This document shows, in pieces, positions 63,201 through 64,000 of a stretch of 64,000 bases of DNA. This DNA comes from an uncultured Saprospiraceae bacterium (lineage in GTDB: Bacteria > Bacteroidota > Bacteroidia > Chitinophagales > Saprospiraceae): NCBI GenBank assembly GCA_937981555.1, contig CALJOK010000044.1:124001-188000 (forward strand), written 5' to 3'. The notes below the pieces were generated by a model. It saw only the letters and a list, made by a program, of their open reading frames with translations, was not told the origin of the DNA and did no database searches. Position numbers and translations under genes: made by a program. The stretch's first letter is position 1, and each line of letters starts with the position of its first letter.

Positions 63201-63622
63201 TCTTGACAGAAGTAGATGGAAAAGGAAATTCTACGATTACAAATGATTATCGTTTTAATCATAAAGATCCAACAGTTGGAACAAACTACTACCGATTATC
63301 TCAAACTGATTTTGATGGAACGACCAAAGATGCAGGTGTCATTGCAGTTGATTACAAATCAGATAAAATCGTAGCGACTGTAATGCCTAATCCAATTCGT
63401 CAAAATGAAATAAACTTAAATTACATTTCTCCTCAAGACGCAGAGATCGAAATCGAAGTAATTGATATGACTGGAAAAGTATTAATTCAAACAACTGTTT
63501 CAGTTTCTGAAGGCGAAAATAATATTCAATTGCCCATTCAAAATTGGGCTAGCGGAGTTTATTACTTACGAACCATTCAAAATCAAACGAGCAAAAGTAT
63601 CAAGTTTGTAAAAACGAATTAA
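60281..63622 (+). CDS. T9SS-exported reprolysin-like zinc metalloprotease
   Basis: 1113 aa. A signal peptide (MKFFNLLLLSFLVISTVNSQ) is followed by a prodomain with the same layout as the protease at 9110 ('GEISIPFPDGSFKTVKIEEA'). The catalytic domain has the zinc motif HEIGHQFSARH near residue 338 and Met-turn 'IMSYEG'. Then come a cadherin-like segment ('LVGSATDGDNDPLVYIWEQF'), a pre-peptidase C-terminal-like beta-domain (~715-840, 'HHLFSFAVDSDETYTF'), the linker 'PIELLSFTGKQ' with 'WKTSSEENNDFFTLEHSLDG' and a T9SS sorting domain ('TVMPNPIRQNEINL' to 'SKSIKFVKTN'). It is a secreted or surface protease, a paralogue of the first. Confidence 0.92.
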   Translation: MKFFNLLLLSFLVISTVNSQTIFVDLDQSTNDDNTLLLEKNIPLENSFVTEINLTQLVSDLTSVPMEKQHDSENWGEISIPFPDGSFKTVKIEEAPVFEQAMSDAYPEIKSYRITGKYISGRIAVTPKGLEGLIFADGYSFFIEPLEGDLHVSYKMAKSHTDNISCGVTELEVNPNYQDNYSGTTNLQMPPSNGADLRTYRIAIASAGEFSNERGNDLAVINADIASYLAAVNALYERELSMTFTLIAANNTIIFFDPATDGLDPSNRTSSAQTVISGAIPAADYDIGHVFYEILTITSGWGTSGVAGVSVVCNNNQKARGWTGAGGNYNASNFLGTFGHEIGHQFSARHSYYGTARNCNQRTPNNGYEPGSGSSIMSYEGSCNATTGTCIANHNITPQVSTVYFHVHSLEQILNFADNSATCNSSTATGNNLPVVTVPANTTIPKGTPFELVGSATDGDNDPLVYIWEQFDTDGLSLSCPDGHPNDAATSTTAPLFRSFDPSSGGAARTFPQLSDILANSQTQGEIMAQVGRTLHFRLTARDFRAGGGGIDYEETEVVIDGSSGPFEVLTGNSALGFPSGSSQTITWDVAGTGSGTTVNCGTVNILFSADGGQTFPTTLLTATNNDGSASVTIPSVITTQGRIKIECANNIFFDINNVDIAVVAGCSADAQTISNDDAVNEEEGAAALNLSLFSGTAVTSTSGTVDTNDPNSRIALDDNGGGTCIAPYSNSPRHHLFSFAVDSDETYTFATGSGTLSSKLITLYETSFSTTSVCNNWLACNGTFNTGANPSLSNSFNISLQKGKQYVLVISGFSTSNTGTYIVNFSSSGSGQVYDNSNFPGSGYESTYAIVNNTTGNIVAFDANTDLSNGSIYPAESYTIHGVVNLGGTSLASYVGGNFSTFQTAISNSTICAALSSNNVPVTIIPTALPIELLSFTGKQQNESILLNWKTSSEENNDFFTLEHSLDGYEFEFLTEVDGKGNSTITNDYRFNHKDPTVGTNYYRLSQTDFDGTTKDAGVIAVDYKSDKIVATVMPNPIRQNEINLNYISPQDAEIEIEVIDMTGKVLIQTTVSVSEGENNIQLPIQNWASGVYYLRTIQNQTSKSIKFVKTN

Positions 63623-63642
63623 TCGTATTTTCTATAAAAGAG

Positions 63643-63672
63643 AAGCCCCACTTACGATTGTAAGTGGGGCTT
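63643..63672 (+). terminator. terminator after the second reprolysin-like gene
   Basis: A 13-bp perfect stem AAGCCCCACTTAC / GTAAGTGGGGCTT with tetraloop GATT is followed by further T residues, 20 bases after the stop. Confidence 0.95.
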
Positions 63673-63813
63673 TTTTTATGCCCTAAACACTCCTACTTAA
63701 TAAGTACTTCCAAAATATTTTTTCAGTTTTTTCGAATTTGGGAAAATTTAGCAATGTTATTGCATAAGTCTTTAATATATCTGCCCATTTACCAAAACTT
63801 GAAAAATAAACTT

Positions 63814-64000
63814 ATGTATTTTATTAAAAGTTACACAAACTTAATTTACCTAATTGGCTTCTGCTCCCTATTTTTTATTCAAGACCTAACTGCTCAGAGT
63901 CCTCAACACAGTTGTGGATATGACGACTTTCATAAAAATAATCTCCAAAAAAAGAGAGAATATTTAGAAGGAACTAAACGCTCCAATGAGGATGCTTATC
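63814..64000 (+). CDS. secreted protein, 5' part only (cut by window edge)
   Basis: 62 codons visible from the ATG at 63814. The N-terminus is hydrophobic ('LIYLIGFCSLFFIQDLTAQ', a signal peptide), followed by 'SPQHSCGYDDFHKNNLQKKR' with a Cys-Gly and charged residues. This opening resembles the propeptide of Bacteroidota M43 (cytophagalysin-type) metalloproteases ('CG.DE.H...'), but too little is visible to be sure. It is on the same strand as the reprolysin-like gene but separated by a strong terminator. Confidence 0.6.
   Translation, partial: MYFIKSYTNLIYLIGFCSLFFIQDLTAQSPQHSCGYDDFHKNNLQKKREYLEGTKRSNEDAY

Noticed and set aside
1-64000. CRISPR array, tRNA, rRNA, insertion sequence, integrase, known riboswitch
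   Set aside because: Looked for regularly spaced repeats, T-loop GGTTCGA-type motifs, DDE/tyrosine-recombinase motifs and common riboswitch cores; none was found. DNA repeats are limited to hairpins and short palindromes.

Overview
The window looks like chromosomal DNA of a low-GC, free-living member of the Bacteroidota, most likely from the Saprospiraceae/Lewinella side of the phylum. This is inferred from gene content and style. At least seven large secreted proteins end in type IX secretion (T9SS) sorting domains with 'YPNP/FPNP' motifs. There are DUF3276 (PUR-alpha-like), WG-repeat and Omp28-like proteins and PAS-less histidine kinases with 'HDL(R/K)(E/S)P' H-boxes. Several intergenic regions carry the Bacteroidota -7 promoter element TAnnTTTG. 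No tRNA, rRNA, CRISPR array, transposase, integrase or phage gene was seen. Except for a few intergenic segments, this is ordinary, densely packed chromosome.

Layout. 1-9 kb: WG-repeat protein (cut by the window edge), a small secreted protein, UPF0158, a DUF1826-like protein, then a leftward operon (lipoprotein, CrtO-like membrane protein, DEAD-box helicase) and lepA. 9-24 kb: secreted hydrolases (a 1514-aa reprolysin-like protease, an M1 aminopeptidase, a CotH/lamin-tail protein) mixed with a carboxypeptidase-regulatory-domain protein, a DUF998 membrane protein, an RhlE-like helicase and a membrane histidine kinase. 24-32 kb: a TIGR01777 epimerase, two tandem structured noncoding segments each closed by its own terminator, dapF, a T9SS protein, a TPR protein, etfB-etfA, and a bifunctional-nuclease-domain protein. 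32-41.5 kb: a CYTH phosphatase, threonine aldolase divergent from a NrtR-like Nudix regulator, a glycosyltransferase, kdsB, a LysM/RlpA-like protein, a CBS-domain PLP synthase, a CHAP amidase with a DUF6881 partner, and NlpC/P60. 41.6-47.3 kb: a sortilin/BNR-type secreted protein, a serine hydrolase and an Omp28-like protein. 47.6-57.4 kb: a caspase-like gene remnant, a patatin phospholipase fused to a receiver-like domain, two TPR histidine kinases, a 45-aa Gly-Gly leader peptide and a 31-aa micro-ORF upstream of the first kinase, DUF3276 and an ABC exporter. 57.5-64 kb: a DUF6928-like protein paired with a sterol-desaturase-type oxygenase, a second reprolysin-like protease, and the start of another secreted protein.

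How they work together. Much of the window serves an exported, proteolytic, surface-active lifestyle: T9SS cargo, cell-wall hydrolases, and KdsB for LPS. This sits beside housekeeping genes (lepA, dapF, etfAB, helicases). The most interesting stretch is 47.6-52.4 kb. There a Gly-Gly leader peptide gene lies directly upstream of, and on the same strand as, a TPR-containing sensor kinase, which suggests a peptide-signalling unit. Next to it is a patatin-receiver fusion preceded by a decayed caspase-like ORF, which resembles conflict-type effectors. The second most interesting place is the pair of terminator-closed structured RNAs before dapF.
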